Source of the DNA: Rhizorhapis sp036570425
GTDB taxonomy: Bacteria; Pseudomonadota; Alphaproteobacteria; Sphingomonadales; Sphingomonadaceae
DNA: 64,000 nt
Assembly: GCA_036570425.1 (NCBI GenBank)
Contig: DATCYF010000021.1
Span: 124,001-188,000 of the forward strand
Reading direction: 5' to 3'
A program made the translations under genes and the position numbers. Positions 41,279-49,380 of this stretch are shown here, piece by piece. Below the pieces are notes generated by a model. That model had not been told where the DNA came from. It made no database searches and saw only the letters and a program-made list of their open reading frames with translations. The stretch's first letter is position 1. Each line of letters opens with the position of its first letter.

Positions 41279-42139
41279 ATGCGGAAAACCCATATCCTGA
41301 CATTATCTTGCGAGGACCGCCCGGGCCTTGTCGCCGACGTGGCTGGTTTTCTGGCCAGCAACGGCTGCAACATTCGTGATTCGCATCAGTTCAATGATAT
41401 CGAGACGAACCTTTTCTTCATGCGCATCCTGTATGAGGTGATTGATCCCCATACGGACGTCGCGATGTTGAGGTCGCGGTTTCAGCCGCTTGCCGCATCG
41501 CGTGGCATGGATTGGAAAATGCGCGACACCGAGGAGCGCGAGCGAGTGCTTCTGATGGTGTCAAAGTTCGACCATTGCCTGGGTGACCTGCTCTACCGCG
41601 TCCGAATTGGCGAGTTAAAAATGGACATCGTCGCCATCGTGTCCAATCACCCGCGTGAGGCACTCAGCCTTGGGATGATCGACGGCATCCCTTATCATTA
41701 TCTGCCGGTCGCCAAGGACAGCAAGCCGCAGCAGGAGGCACGTATCAAGGCGCTGGTTGAGGAAACCGGCGCGACGCTCATTGTGCTTGCCCGCTATATG
41801 CAGATTCTTTCGGACGATCTTGCCGCTTATTTGAGTGGCCGCTGCATCAACATTCACCATAGTTTCCTGCCGGGTTTCAAGGGCGCCAAGCCCTATCACC
41901 AGGCCCATGCGCGCGGCGTGAAAATGATCGGTGCGACCGCCCATTATGTCACTGCTGACCTCGACGAAGGGCCGATCATTCATCAGGATGTCGAACCGAT
42001 CAGCCATGCGGACTCGCCCGAAGATCTGGTTCGCAAGGGCCGTGATATAGAACGCCGGGTGCTCGCTGCCGCCGTTCAATATCATGTCGAGGACCGCGTG
42101 CTCCTGAACGGAGCCAAGACGGTGGTGTTCAGGGATTGA
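41279..42139 (+). CDS. purU: Formyltetrahydrofolate deformylase
   Basis: The ATG at 41279 (MRKTHILTLSC) behind AGGAGG gives 286 aa. An N-terminal ACT domain (CEDRPGLVADVAGFLASNGCNI) precedes the formyltransferase-like domain, with LARYMQILSDD, NIHHSFLPGFKGAKPYHQA (catalytic His in HHSFLP) and VTADLDEGPIIHQD. PurU hydrolyses 10-formyl-THF to THF and formate, balancing one-carbon units. It diverges from the hemerythrin gene. Confidence 0.96.
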   Translation: MRKTHILTLSCEDRPGLVADVAGFLASNGCNIRDSHQFNDIETNLFFMRILYEVIDPHTDVAMLRSRFQPLAASRGMDWKMRDTEERERVLLMVSKFDHCLGDLLYRVRIGELKMDIVAIVSNHPREALSLGMIDGIPYHYLPVAKDSKPQQEARIKALVEETGATLIVLARYMQILSDDLAAYLSGRCINIHHSFLPGFKGAKPYHQAHARGVKMIGATAHYVTADLDEGPIIHQDVEPISHADSPEDLVRKGRDIERRVLAAAVQYHVEDRVLLNGAKTVVFRD

Positions 42140-42184
42140 CGCCGGACGAGGATGTCTGTCCCGAGTTAATCCAATCCGAGCGCG

Positions 42185-42499
42185 TCAGATACCATCCTGC
42201 TCCGTGATCGCCTGCACCATGCGATCACGCAACGCTTCAAGCGGGATACTTTCGGTGGCTGCACGCATGTCAGCGGCGCGCAAGACTTGGGCCAGACAGG
42301 TTTGGCGCTGACCCAGCTCATCCAGAGCTTGCAGCGCAGCCAAATGCGCCTGCGCCAGATTGGGATCAAGGCATAGCGTCAGCCCAAGCTGCTCCAGGCA
42401 ATGGCGGGACGCCTCAAGCTCACCCGCGATCGCCTGCAGCACCGGCAGATTGTCGATGATGGCTGTAGCCGCCTCGAATATGTCCCCTACGTCCTTCAT
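42185..42499 (-). CDS. Unknown 104-aa helical protein at the end of the che operon
   Basis: The ATG at 42499 lies 2 bp after the stop of the downstream-type CheB gene, so it is translated from the same message. The sequence is almost entirely amphipathic helix (VGDIFEAATAIIDNLPVLQAIAG, LAQAHLAALQALDELGQRQ, SIPLEALRDRMVQAITEQD) without membrane segment or metal motif. It is not a CheZ, CheX or CheC I can recognise. Position points to a chemotaxis role. Confidence 0.65.
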   Translation of the reverse strand: MKDVGDIFEAATAIIDNLPVLQAIAGELEASRHCLEQLGLTLCLDPNLAQAHLAALQALDELGQRQTCLAQVLRAADMRAATESIPLEALRDRMVQAITEQDGI

Positions 42500-42501
42500 A
42501 G

Positions 42502-43548
42502 TCAGGCTGCCTTCGCAAGCTTGCCCGCAGCGCCGAGCGCGGCTGCGGCAAGGCCGTCGAGCGGAAGCTGCTGCTCCACTGCACCCTGGGCCACGGCGGC
42601 GGCAGGCGCTTCATAAACCATGCAGGTGGCATTATCCTGTGCAAAAGTCTTGCCCCCTGCCCCGCGCAGAGCCTTGAGGCCCGCAGCACCATCGCGGCCC
42701 ATGCCCGTCAGGATCATGCCAACGCCGTTCGCGCCGGCAGTCTTGGCAATGGTGGCGAACAAAAGATCCGCCGAAGGACGAAAGCCCTGGACAGGATCGT
42801 TGCCCAGCAAGCGGATGGATGCATCCGGCCAGCGGTCAATAACCGCATGCTTTTCCGGATCAGCGACAACATAGACCGTGCCTTGCTCCAGCTTCAATCC
42901 GTCCGTGGCGACCACGACATTCGGTTTGATCTTTTCATTGAGCTTCGCCGTGAAGGGGTCGGCAAAACCCGCCTCCATCTGCTGAAGCACGATGGTGGGT
43001 GGACAGTTGGCAGGGAAGGAAACAAGCAGTTCGGAAACGGCTTCAACACCGCCAGTCGATGCGCTCATGGCGATCAGCTTGCCATTCCATTCGAAATGCA
43101 TGTCGGACGTGGCATCTGCCATACCCGCCTTAATGCTCTTGGCCCGCACCTTGCCGCTGGCCGCTGCAATGACGAGCTTACCAAGCTTATCGACGATCTT
43201 GTCGAACTCGGCAGGCGTTGCCTGTTGAGGCTTGGGGAAACAGTCGACTGCGCCCAGTTCCAAGGCCTTGAAGGACGTCTGCGCGCCTTTCTGCGTCAGC
43301 GTCGAAAGCATCACCACTGGCATGGGCTTGCTCTCCATCAACTCTTCCAGAAACTCCAGACCGCTCTTGCCAGGCATTTCGACGTCCAGCGTCAGCACGT
43401 CGGGCTTCAACTCCGCGATCATGTCCCGTGCTTCATCAGCATTCGCGGCTGCACCCACTACGGAGATGCCGCTGGAACGCTCAAGCACGTCGGTAAAGAG
43501 CGCGCGCATGGTGATGGAATCATCGACGACCAGGACCCGTGTACCCAT
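42502..43548 (-). CDS. cheB: CheB-family protein lacking the catalytic histidine (predicted pseudo-methylesterase)
   Basis: The 348-aa protein has a receiver domain (VLVVDDSITMRALF; phospho-Asp about residue 55 in TLDVEMPG; CFPKP) and a methylesterase domain. Of the Salmonella triad Ser164-His190-Asp286, this protein keeps Ser164 (MSASTGG) and Asp286 (TGMGRDG) but has Gln190 (VLQQMEAGF, codon CAG at 42981-42979) where active enzymes have QH. It is therefore likely to be inactive in ester hydrolysis and may compete for phosphate or the receptor. A second, complete cheB lies at 45017. Confidence 0.88.
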   Translation of the reverse strand: MGTRVLVVDDSITMRALFTDVLERSSGISVVGAAANADEARDMIAELKPDVLTLDVEMPGKSGLEFLEELMESKPMPVVMLSTLTQKGAQTSFKALELGAVDCFPKPQQATPAEFDKIVDKLGKLVIAAASGKVRAKSIKAGMADATSDMHFEWNGKLIAMSASTGGVEAVSELLVSFPANCPPTIVLQQMEAGFADPFTAKLNEKIKPNVVVATDGLKLEQGTVYVVADPEKHAVIDRWPDASIRLLGNDPVQGFRPSADLLFATIAKTAGANGVGMILTGMGRDGAAGLKALRGAGGKTFAQDNATCMVYEAPAAAVAQGAVEQQLPLDGLAAAALGAAGKLAKAA

Positions 43549-43608
43549 TTTTCTTCCCTTTGTGCTTTTCCGGCTGTGCTGCTTCGTTCGTAAGACTGCG
43601 CTTGTGCG

Positions 43609-44058
43609 TCAGGCCGCTTCGGCCATGACCACATGCCGCGTGTCCGCCGCCAGATTATCGAGCGACAGGACCATCACCATGCGATCCTCGACCGCGACCA
43701 GCCCTTTCAGGAAGGCCGACGCGCTATCGGTGCTGAGGCTTGGGGGGGCCTGCATGGCCTCGTCATCCACTGTCACAATATCATTGACTGCATCGACAAT
43801 CAGGCCATGAAGCTGCTCATCGATCCGTACGACGATGATGACATGCCGTCCGGTCGGCTCGGTCAGACCCCAGCCCAGGCGAGCGGCCAGATCGATCACG
43901 GGCAGGACATTCCCGCGCAGGTTGATGACGCCGCGCACATAATCGGGAACGTGCGGCAGCAAAGTCGTAGGCGACCATGCCCGGATTTCCCGGATGGCCA
44001 TGATATCGACGCCCAGAAACTGTTCGCCGATCTGGAAGGTGATGAGTTGGCTGGACAT
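43609..44058 (-). CDS. cheW: Chemotaxis adaptor CheW
   Basis: The 149-aa SH3-like adaptor links receptors to CheA. LITFQIGEQFLGVDIMAIREIRAW, LPHVPDYVRGVINLRGNVLPVIDLAARLG and VNDIVTVDDEAM follow the CheW consensus. It lies between cheY and the truncated-activity cheB, 23 bp after the former. Confidence 0.95.
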   Translation of the reverse strand: MSSQLITFQIGEQFLGVDIMAIREIRAWSPTTLLPHVPDYVRGVINLRGNVLPVIDLAARLGWGLTEPTGRHVIIVVRIDEQLHGLIVDAVNDIVTVDDEAMQAPPSLSTDSASAFLKGLVAVEDRMVMVLSLDNLAADTRHVVMAEAA

Positions 44059-44081
44059 TTTGTGACCTTATTTCTTAAAAG

Positions 44082-44453
44082 TTAATGACATACGCGGCGG
44101 ACTGCCGCAGCGAGCTTGGCGGGATCGAATGGCTTGACGATCCAGCCCGTAGCGCCCGCCGCACGCGCGCGAGCCTTTTTCTCTTCCGAACTTTCAGTCG
44201 ACAGGACCAGGATCGGACGGTCGCGATGGCGCCCATCCGAACGCAGGGCGTCGATCAGGCCAAAGCCGTCCATGCGCGGCATGTTGATGTCAGTAATGAT
44301 CATGTCGGGCGTATTGACCTTCAGCCAATCAAGGGCGGCGACGCCATCCTCCGCCTCGGCCACATCGTAGCCATGTTCGGTGAGCGCAATGCGCAGCAGC
44401 ATCCGCATGCTGGGGCTGTCGTCCACCGTCAAAATCTTGGTTGCAACGGTCAT
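44082..44453 (-). CDS. cheY: Chemotaxis response regulator CheY
   Basis: The ATG at 44453 with GGAGA at 5 nt gives 123 aa (MTVATKILTVDDSPSM). Receiver residues are present: the acidic pair VDDS, the phospho-aspartate in MIITDINMP, the threonine/serine in VLSTES and the lysine in VKPFDP. It is a single receiver domain, so the product carries the signal to the flagellar motor or acts as a phosphate sink. The gene follows cheD with a 15-bp gap. Confidence 0.94.
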   Translation of the reverse strand: MTVATKILTVDDSPSMRMLLRIALTEHGYDVAEAEDGVAALDWLKVNTPDMIITDINMPRMDGFGLIDALRSDGRHRDRPILVLSTESSEEKKARARAAGATGWIVKPFDPAKLAAAVRRVCH

Positions 44454-44468
44454 GGGTGTCTCCACTGG

Positions 44469-45020
44469 TCAGAATAGTTCGACGTCGCCCACCGACGCCG
44501 CTGGGGTTGGAATCAGCCTGATTTCGGCTGGAATCTGGTCGGCCAGCACGCGGCAACGAGCTTGCCCCTTCACTGCGCGGAATTCCACGCGTCTGGCCGA
44601 ATTGCCGCCCAGATTGCTGAAGGTCAGGGGAATCTTGTCGCGGACAAGAAAATCGACTGCAAAGCGCGCATTGGCCGATCCTATCTCCTGCATCCCCGCA
44701 TGCATGTTCGCGCCGCCATAGAGATGGGCCTTCATACGGCTGCGCGCCGCACCGGCCTTCAGCATCTCGTTGATCAGCAACTCCATGGCGTAAGCGCCAT
44801 AGCGCTCCGATTGCGCGCCAAAGGAGATATCCCCTTCCCGCGGTTCGGACAGAAGAAAATGGTTCATACCGCCAACGCCCGCCATCCCGTCAAACAGGCA
44901 GGCGGCCACGCAACTTCCCAGCACTGTGGTAAGGACTACATTGGGATCCGTCGTTACCTGGGTCGTCCCTTGCGTGACGGTGATGCGCCTTTCCTGCGGC
45001 GTCGTGGTGGCGCTGCTCAT
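44469..45020 (-). CDS. cheD: Chemoreceptor glutamine deamidase CheD
   Basis: The ATG at 45020 overlaps the stop of cheB by 4 bp and gives 183 aa. The catalytic cysteine and histidine sit in LTTVLGSCVAACLFD and GGMNHFLLSEP. LKAGAARSRMKAHLYGGANM and GSANARFAVDFLVRD complete the family pattern. CheD deamidates receptor glutamines and interacts with CheY-P in other bacteria. Confidence 0.95.
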   Translation of the reverse strand: MSSATTTPQERRITVTQGTTQVTTDPNVVLTTVLGSCVAACLFDGMAGVGGMNHFLLSEPREGDISFGAQSERYGAYAMELLINEMLKAGAARSRMKAHLYGGANMHAGMQEIGSANARFAVDFLVRDKIPLTFSNLGGNSARRVEFRAVKGQARCRVLADQIPAEIRLIPTPAASVGDVELF

Positions 45021-46021
45021 GCGTGGCATCTTTCGATGATCTTTCCGGCAAGGGCATGCAGGGGCAGCACATGGTTCGCTGCCCCTAATTCGACTGCCGC
45101 GCGAGGCATGCCGTAGACGACGCAGCTTTCCTTGTCCTGAGCGAAAGTATCAGCGCCCGCATTTCGCATTTCCAGAAGACCGCGCGCCCCGTCCATGCCC
45201 ATGCCAGTCAAGATCGCGCCAACTGCCTTCCCGCCCACGATCCGGGCCACTGATCCGAAGAGTATGTCAACGCTCGGCTTGTGACCGGAAACGGGATCGG
45301 CCTCTACCAGACGGCAATAGGGACGCCGCGCCGAATGGATGGTGAGGTGACTGCCACCCGGTGCCAGATAGACGTGCCCTGTCTCAAGAAATTGGTCATG
45401 CTGGGCAAGCGCGACCTTCGCCGCGCAATGGCTGTCAAGCCGTGCCGCCAAGGCGGCCGCAAAGCTAGCGCCGATATGCTGAACGATCATTGTCGGGGGG
45501 CAGTTGGCGGGCCAGTGCTGCAAAAGCTGAATGAGCGCCTCCACGCCACCCGTGGAAGAGCCTATTGCAATGACATTGCCGTTCGGCCGGAATTCGGCAT
45601 GAGACTGCGCAACCGGCTGACGCCGTTCCAGGCGGCGGATGCGGCTGCGCGCGGCATGGCGAACGATGTGCGCCAGTTCGTTGTCGTTGAATGGACCCTG
45701 CGGCTTGGCATAGCAATCAACCGCGCCGAGTTCGAGCGCGCGCATTGTGGTTTCCGCACCCTTGTGGGTGAGGCCGGACACGACCACTACCGGCGTGGGG
45801 CGCAGGGTCATGATCTTTTCCAGAAAGTCCAGGCCGCTCATGCCGGGCATTTCAATGTCCAGCGTGATGACATCGGGGTCCAGTTCCTTGATAAGCTGTC
45901 GACCCTCCATCGCATTGCTGGCTGCACCTACGACCTCGATATCCGGGTCTCGCGAAAGGCTGGCGCTTAGAAGGGCGCGCATGGTCGGGGAATCGTCAAC
46001 GACGAGAGCGCGAACGGTCAT
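45017..46021 (-). CDS. cheB: Chemotaxis methylesterase CheB (complete catalytic triad)
   Basis: The ATG at 46021 overlaps the cheR stop by 4 bp and gives 334 aa; a longer start at 46063 would run into cheR. The receiver domain has VVDDSPTMRALL and TLDIEMPG. The esterase domain keeps Ser156 (GSSTGG), His182 (VQHIGASF) and Asp277 (TGMGMDG), the full triad. It removes receptor methyl groups and competes with CheR. This is the working enzyme of the operon. Confidence 0.96.
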   Translation of the reverse strand: MTVRALVVDDSPTMRALLSASLSRDPDIEVVGAASNAMEGRQLIKELDPDVITLDIEMPGMSGLDFLEKIMTLRPTPVVVVSGLTHKGAETTMRALELGAVDCYAKPQGPFNDNELAHIVRHAARSRIRRLERRQPVAQSHAEFRPNGNVIAIGSSTGGVEALIQLLQHWPANCPPTMIVQHIGASFAAALAARLDSHCAAKVALAQHDQFLETGHVYLAPGGSHLTIHSARRPYCRLVEADPVSGHKPSVDILFGSVARIVGGKAVGAILTGMGMDGARGLLEMRNAGADTFAQDKESCVVYGMPRAAVELGAANHVLPLHALAGKIIERCHA

Positions 46022-46887
46022 GCGCCATGCTTTCTGTAGATGGTGGGACCAACCGGCTCGCACACCCGCGCTGCCGGTCCGACCAGCCGCTCGCTATGTC
46101 CGATATAAAGATAGCCGCCGGGCTGGAGCTTCGCGCACAGCCGATCCAGCAGCCTCTCTTTGGTTGGTTCATCGAAGTAGATCATGACATTCCGGCAGAA
46201 GATAACGTCGAACATGCCTTTTAACGGCCAATTGCCCAGGAGATTTAGCTGACGGAAGCGGACGAGATTGCGCACCGTATCGCACATGGCGACGTTAGCG
46301 CCGTTTTTGACTACCCAATTCTGCTTCAGCTTTACCGGCATCTCATCGGCGCTGCTTGCGGGGTATGTTGCCGCCCGGCCAGTTCCGATCACATGATCCG
46401 CGAGATCGCTCGCTAATATGGCGATGTCGCTTTCGGCAATACGCCGGGCATTGGCTTTATCTTCGCCCAGCAATGTCATCGTTAGCGAATAGACTTCTTC
46501 TCCGCTTGAACAGCCAGCCGACCACATGCGCACACGCCCGCCGGTCAGCGCCCGCCGGATCAAGGCCGGTCGCACATTCTGCGCAAAATGATCGAAATGG
46601 TGATTCTCGCGGAAGAATTTGGTGTGATTGGTGGTGAGCGCACCGATAGCGCGCCGCCGCTCGTCCGGGTCGCTGTTCAAAATAGCGATATAATCGGCAA
46701 AGGTCGTAACAGCCCGTTCGCGCAGATATTTGGTGAGGCGCGAATAGATGAGCATCGCCTTGCCTTCCGGCATGACAATGCCCGCCTCGGCATAGACCAG
46801 TTCCGACAGCGCGTGAAAATCGTCCTTGTTATAGACGAAGTCGTTCGCGCCATCGAAAGGGTTCTTGACGGGAGCAATGGCGTTCAT
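46018..46887 (-). CDS. cheR: Chemotaxis protein methyltransferase CheR
   Basis: The 289-aa enzyme methylates receptor glutamates with S-adenosylmethionine. TNHTKFFRENHHFDHF, RVRMWSAGCSSGEEVYSLTM (SAM binding), ILASDLADHVIG, FDVIFCRNVMIYFD and GYLYIGHSERL are all present. ATGA overlaps at both ends couple it with cheA upstream and cheB downstream. Confidence 0.96.
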   Translation of the reverse strand: MNAIAPVKNPFDGANDFVYNKDDFHALSELVYAEAGIVMPEGKAMLIYSRLTKYLRERAVTTFADYIAILNSDPDERRRAIGALTTNHTKFFRENHHFDHFAQNVRPALIRRALTGGRVRMWSAGCSSGEEVYSLTMTLLGEDKANARRIAESDIAILASDLADHVIGTGRAATYPASSADEMPVKLKQNWVVKNGANVAMCDTVRNLVRFRQLNLLGNWPLKGMFDVIFCRNVMIYFDEPTKERLLDRLCAKLQPGGYLYIGHSERLVGPAARVCEPVGPTIYRKHGA

Positions 46888-49055
46888 GCCGCCTCTGCAA
46901 GGCGCGCCCGGCCCAGCTCTGAAGCAACAATCGTCTCGACATCAAGGATCAGGGCCACACGGCCGTCGCCCAATATCGTGGCCCCTGCAACGCCCGGTAT
47001 CTGCTGGAAATTGGTTTCCAGGCTCTTGATCACGACCTGCCGCTGATCCTTGATGGCGTCGACCATCAGCACGGAATGGCCCGCCGTTTCGGACTCGACC
47101 ACGATCAGCACGGCCTGAGCCGGATCTGTCTGCGCGCCTTCAATCCCCAGCTTGCCGCCGATATGCTGGACCGGAAGGAACTGGCCGCGAACGTTCAGCA
47201 TGAACTTGCCGCCGCCCAGCCGACGCACTTCCTCCGGCCGCGGCCGGAGGCTTTCCACGATATGCGTCAGGGGAATGACGAGCGTCTGGTCCCCAACTGC
47301 CACGATCATGCCGTCGGCAATGGCAAGGGTCAGCGGCATGGCAAGCGTGAAGGTGCTGCCGTGGCCGGGGCGCGAATGGATGCTGATCCGGCCCCCCAAC
47401 GCCTGAACATTCTGCCGCACCACGTCCATGCCGACGCCGCGTCCGGAGATGTTGGAGACAGCCTGCGCAGTGGAAAAGCCGGGCGCGAAGATCAGATTGT
47501 CGATCTCCTCATCCGAAAGCTGCGCATCAGGTGCGATAAGGCCCCGCTCAACTGCCTTGGCCAGGACGCGCTCCCGATTGATGCCCCGCCCATCATCCGA
47601 TACGCAGATGAGAATACGGCCACCGCGATGCTCCGCGCTGAGGCGGACAACACCTTCGGCCTGCTTACCAGCAGCGATACGTTCATCGGGCGTTTCAAGG
47701 CCGTGATCGATGGCGTTGCGAATAAGGTGCGTCAGAGGCTCACCAATGCGTTCAACGACCGTCTTATCCAGTTCCGTGCCCTCGCCCTCGACATCCAGTC
47801 GCACCCGCTTGCCGGTTGCCGTTTCAAGCTCTCGCACGATACGTGGCACACGGCTGAAGACCGACCGGATCGGCTGGGCGCGGATCGACATGGCGCAATC
47901 CTGCAATTCGCGGGTCAGGTGGTCCAGATCGGCCACTTCGGGGATCTGCGCTACACCCTGAATGGAAAGCTGCTGTGCCAGCATCGCCTGAGTGATCACC
48001 AGTTCGCCGACCGTGTTCACCAGACGGTCCAGCTTTTCCAGATCGACGCGAATGGTCTGGCCTGCCTTCGCGGCAGCCTGCGTTCCGGATGCAGCAGGTG
48101 CGGCGGCTTCTTTCGGTTCCTGTTTCGCCACCGCCTGGATCGCCACGGGCTTTGCCTCTGGCTCAGGCTTCTTTTCAGCGACAGGCATTGGCGCTTTCAA
48201 AATGAATTCGGGAGCGGGCGTAGCCGCGATTTCTTCAAGCACTGGTTCGGCATCGACCTCTTCAATGCTGAGTTTGCATTCAGGGCCGATGAAATCAAAG
48301 ATGTCGGCAATGTCGCTGCGTGGCACGCTGACTGGAAGCCGATATTGCCATTCCAGATAAGCCGACGCCGGATTGAAGGCATCAAGATCGGGAATCTCGT
48401 CCACATCGACATGAACGCAGCGCGCGCCCAGATCCACGAGTTCGCGCAACAGCAACAGCGGTTCACTGCCATTGGTGAGCGCGCCGGGCATTGGCCGGAC
48501 GCTCACCAGCCATTCCTTTGCGACAGTCTCGCTGGTTATCTCGCCGCCGTTGGGCTGATCCAACGCACTGAGAAGGCCGTCAAGATCGAAGTCCAATCCT
48601 GTAATTTCAGGAAGCGCCAGTTCAGGCAGAGCAGGCTCTTCAGCCGTAACGGCCTCTTCAACATTGCTGGGGCTCGCGACGCTTTCGGCTATGTCTTCCA
48701 GCAGGCGGCTCATTTCAGCGTCATCGGGAGTGCCGCATTCGCCTTTGATCGCGCTGACATGGTCAGTCAGGAGGTCGAAGGCGCGAAACAGCGTCGCCAG
48801 CAGTTCTTCAGTCAGCGGCTTATCGCCGTCGCGCACCTGCGCCAGCACAGTTTCGAACTTATGCGTATATTGCTGGAGCGCGGTAAAGCCGAAGGCACCC
48901 GCTCCACCCTTGATAGAATGGACCGCGCGGAAAATGCTGTTGATTGCTTCGCTGTCTTCCGGGTTGGATTGGCAATCGATCAGCGCAATTTCGGCGCTGG
49001 CGAGCCCTTCGTCGCATTCCTGGAGGAAAATGAGCTGGATATCGTCCTGGTTCAT
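46884..49055 (-). CDS. cheA: Chemotaxis histidine kinase CheA
   Basis: The ATG at 49055 (MNQDDIQLIFL) gives 723 aa. P1/HPt has the phospho-histidine at residue 46 (FRAVHSIKGGAG). A P2-like region around residues 190-275 and an Ala/Pro/Lys linker follow. P3-P4 begins near QTIRVDLEKLDRLVNTVGELVI, with HLIRNAIDHGLETP, ILICVSDDGRG and SGRGVGMDVV as the ATP-binding N, G1 and G2 boxes. The CheW-like P5 ends the protein. It lies 14 bp after the STAS gene. Confidence 0.97.
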   Translation of the reverse strand: MNQDDIQLIFLQECDEGLASAEIALIDCQSNPEDSEAINSIFRAVHSIKGGAGAFGFTALQQYTHKFETVLAQVRDGDKPLTEELLATLFRAFDLLTDHVSAIKGECGTPDDAEMSRLLEDIAESVASPSNVEEAVTAEEPALPELALPEITGLDFDLDGLLSALDQPNGGEITSETVAKEWLVSVRPMPGALTNGSEPLLLLRELVDLGARCVHVDVDEIPDLDAFNPASAYLEWQYRLPVSVPRSDIADIFDFIGPECKLSIEEVDAEPVLEEIAATPAPEFILKAPMPVAEKKPEPEAKPVAIQAVAKQEPKEAAAPAASGTQAAAKAGQTIRVDLEKLDRLVNTVGELVITQAMLAQQLSIQGVAQIPEVADLDHLTRELQDCAMSIRAQPIRSVFSRVPRIVRELETATGKRVRLDVEGEGTELDKTVVERIGEPLTHLIRNAIDHGLETPDERIAAGKQAEGVVRLSAEHRGGRILICVSDDGRGINRERVLAKAVERGLIAPDAQLSDEEIDNLIFAPGFSTAQAVSNISGRGVGMDVVRQNVQALGGRISIHSRPGHGSTFTLAMPLTLAIADGMIVAVGDQTLVIPLTHIVESLRPRPEEVRRLGGGKFMLNVRGQFLPVQHIGGKLGIEGAQTDPAQAVLIVVESETAGHSVLMVDAIKDQRQVVIKSLETNFQQIPGVAGATILGDGRVALILDVETIVASELGRARLAEAA

Positions 49056-49069
49056 GAGTGCATTCCCTC

Positions 49070-49354
49070 TCAAAGCGTCTGGGCGCTATGGCCGGAAAGA
49101 TGATTCCGCAGACCCGATATGCGCACTGCGTTTTCGAAGGCCTCGCTGGCGTCCTGAATGACGAAGGCCAGGCCCCGGCGACTGGCGGTAAGCGCCGCGC
49201 TCAGCAAAAGCTGAACGCCGCATTGGCCGATCTGGCGAACATCACCAGCGGCGATCGTTACTCCAGGTCCGCCGCCAAGGGCGTCGGCGATTTCAGGCGC
49301 CAGTTCGATAGCTACCATACGGTCGAAGACCGCAGGAAGGTTGATGGTTTTCAT
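49070..49354 (-). CDS. STAS-domain protein in the che operon
   Basis: The 94-aa protein is a single STAS domain: MKTINLPAVFDRMVAIELAP, VTIAAGDVRQIGQCGVQLLLSAALTASRRG, IQDASEAFENAVRISGL. In anti-anti-sigma factors the loop reads DSSG with a phosphorylatable serine; here it is GQCG, so that serine is missing. Small STAS proteins are known at this place in alphaproteobacterial che operons but their job is not clear. It starts 26 bp after the globin MCP stop. Confidence 0.82.
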   Translation of the reverse strand: MKTINLPAVFDRMVAIELAPEIADALGGGPGVTIAAGDVRQIGQCGVQLLLSAALTASRRGLAFVIQDASEAFENAVRISGLRNHLSGHSAQTL

Positions 49355-49380
49355 GGTCTTATCCCCCCTGTTACGCTGCT

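Noticed and set aside
47076..49103. Open frame of about 675 codons on the plus strand opposite cheA
   Set aside because: It is antisense to a gene with all CheA domains and has no recognisable domain. Long antisense frames are common in GC-rich coding DNA.
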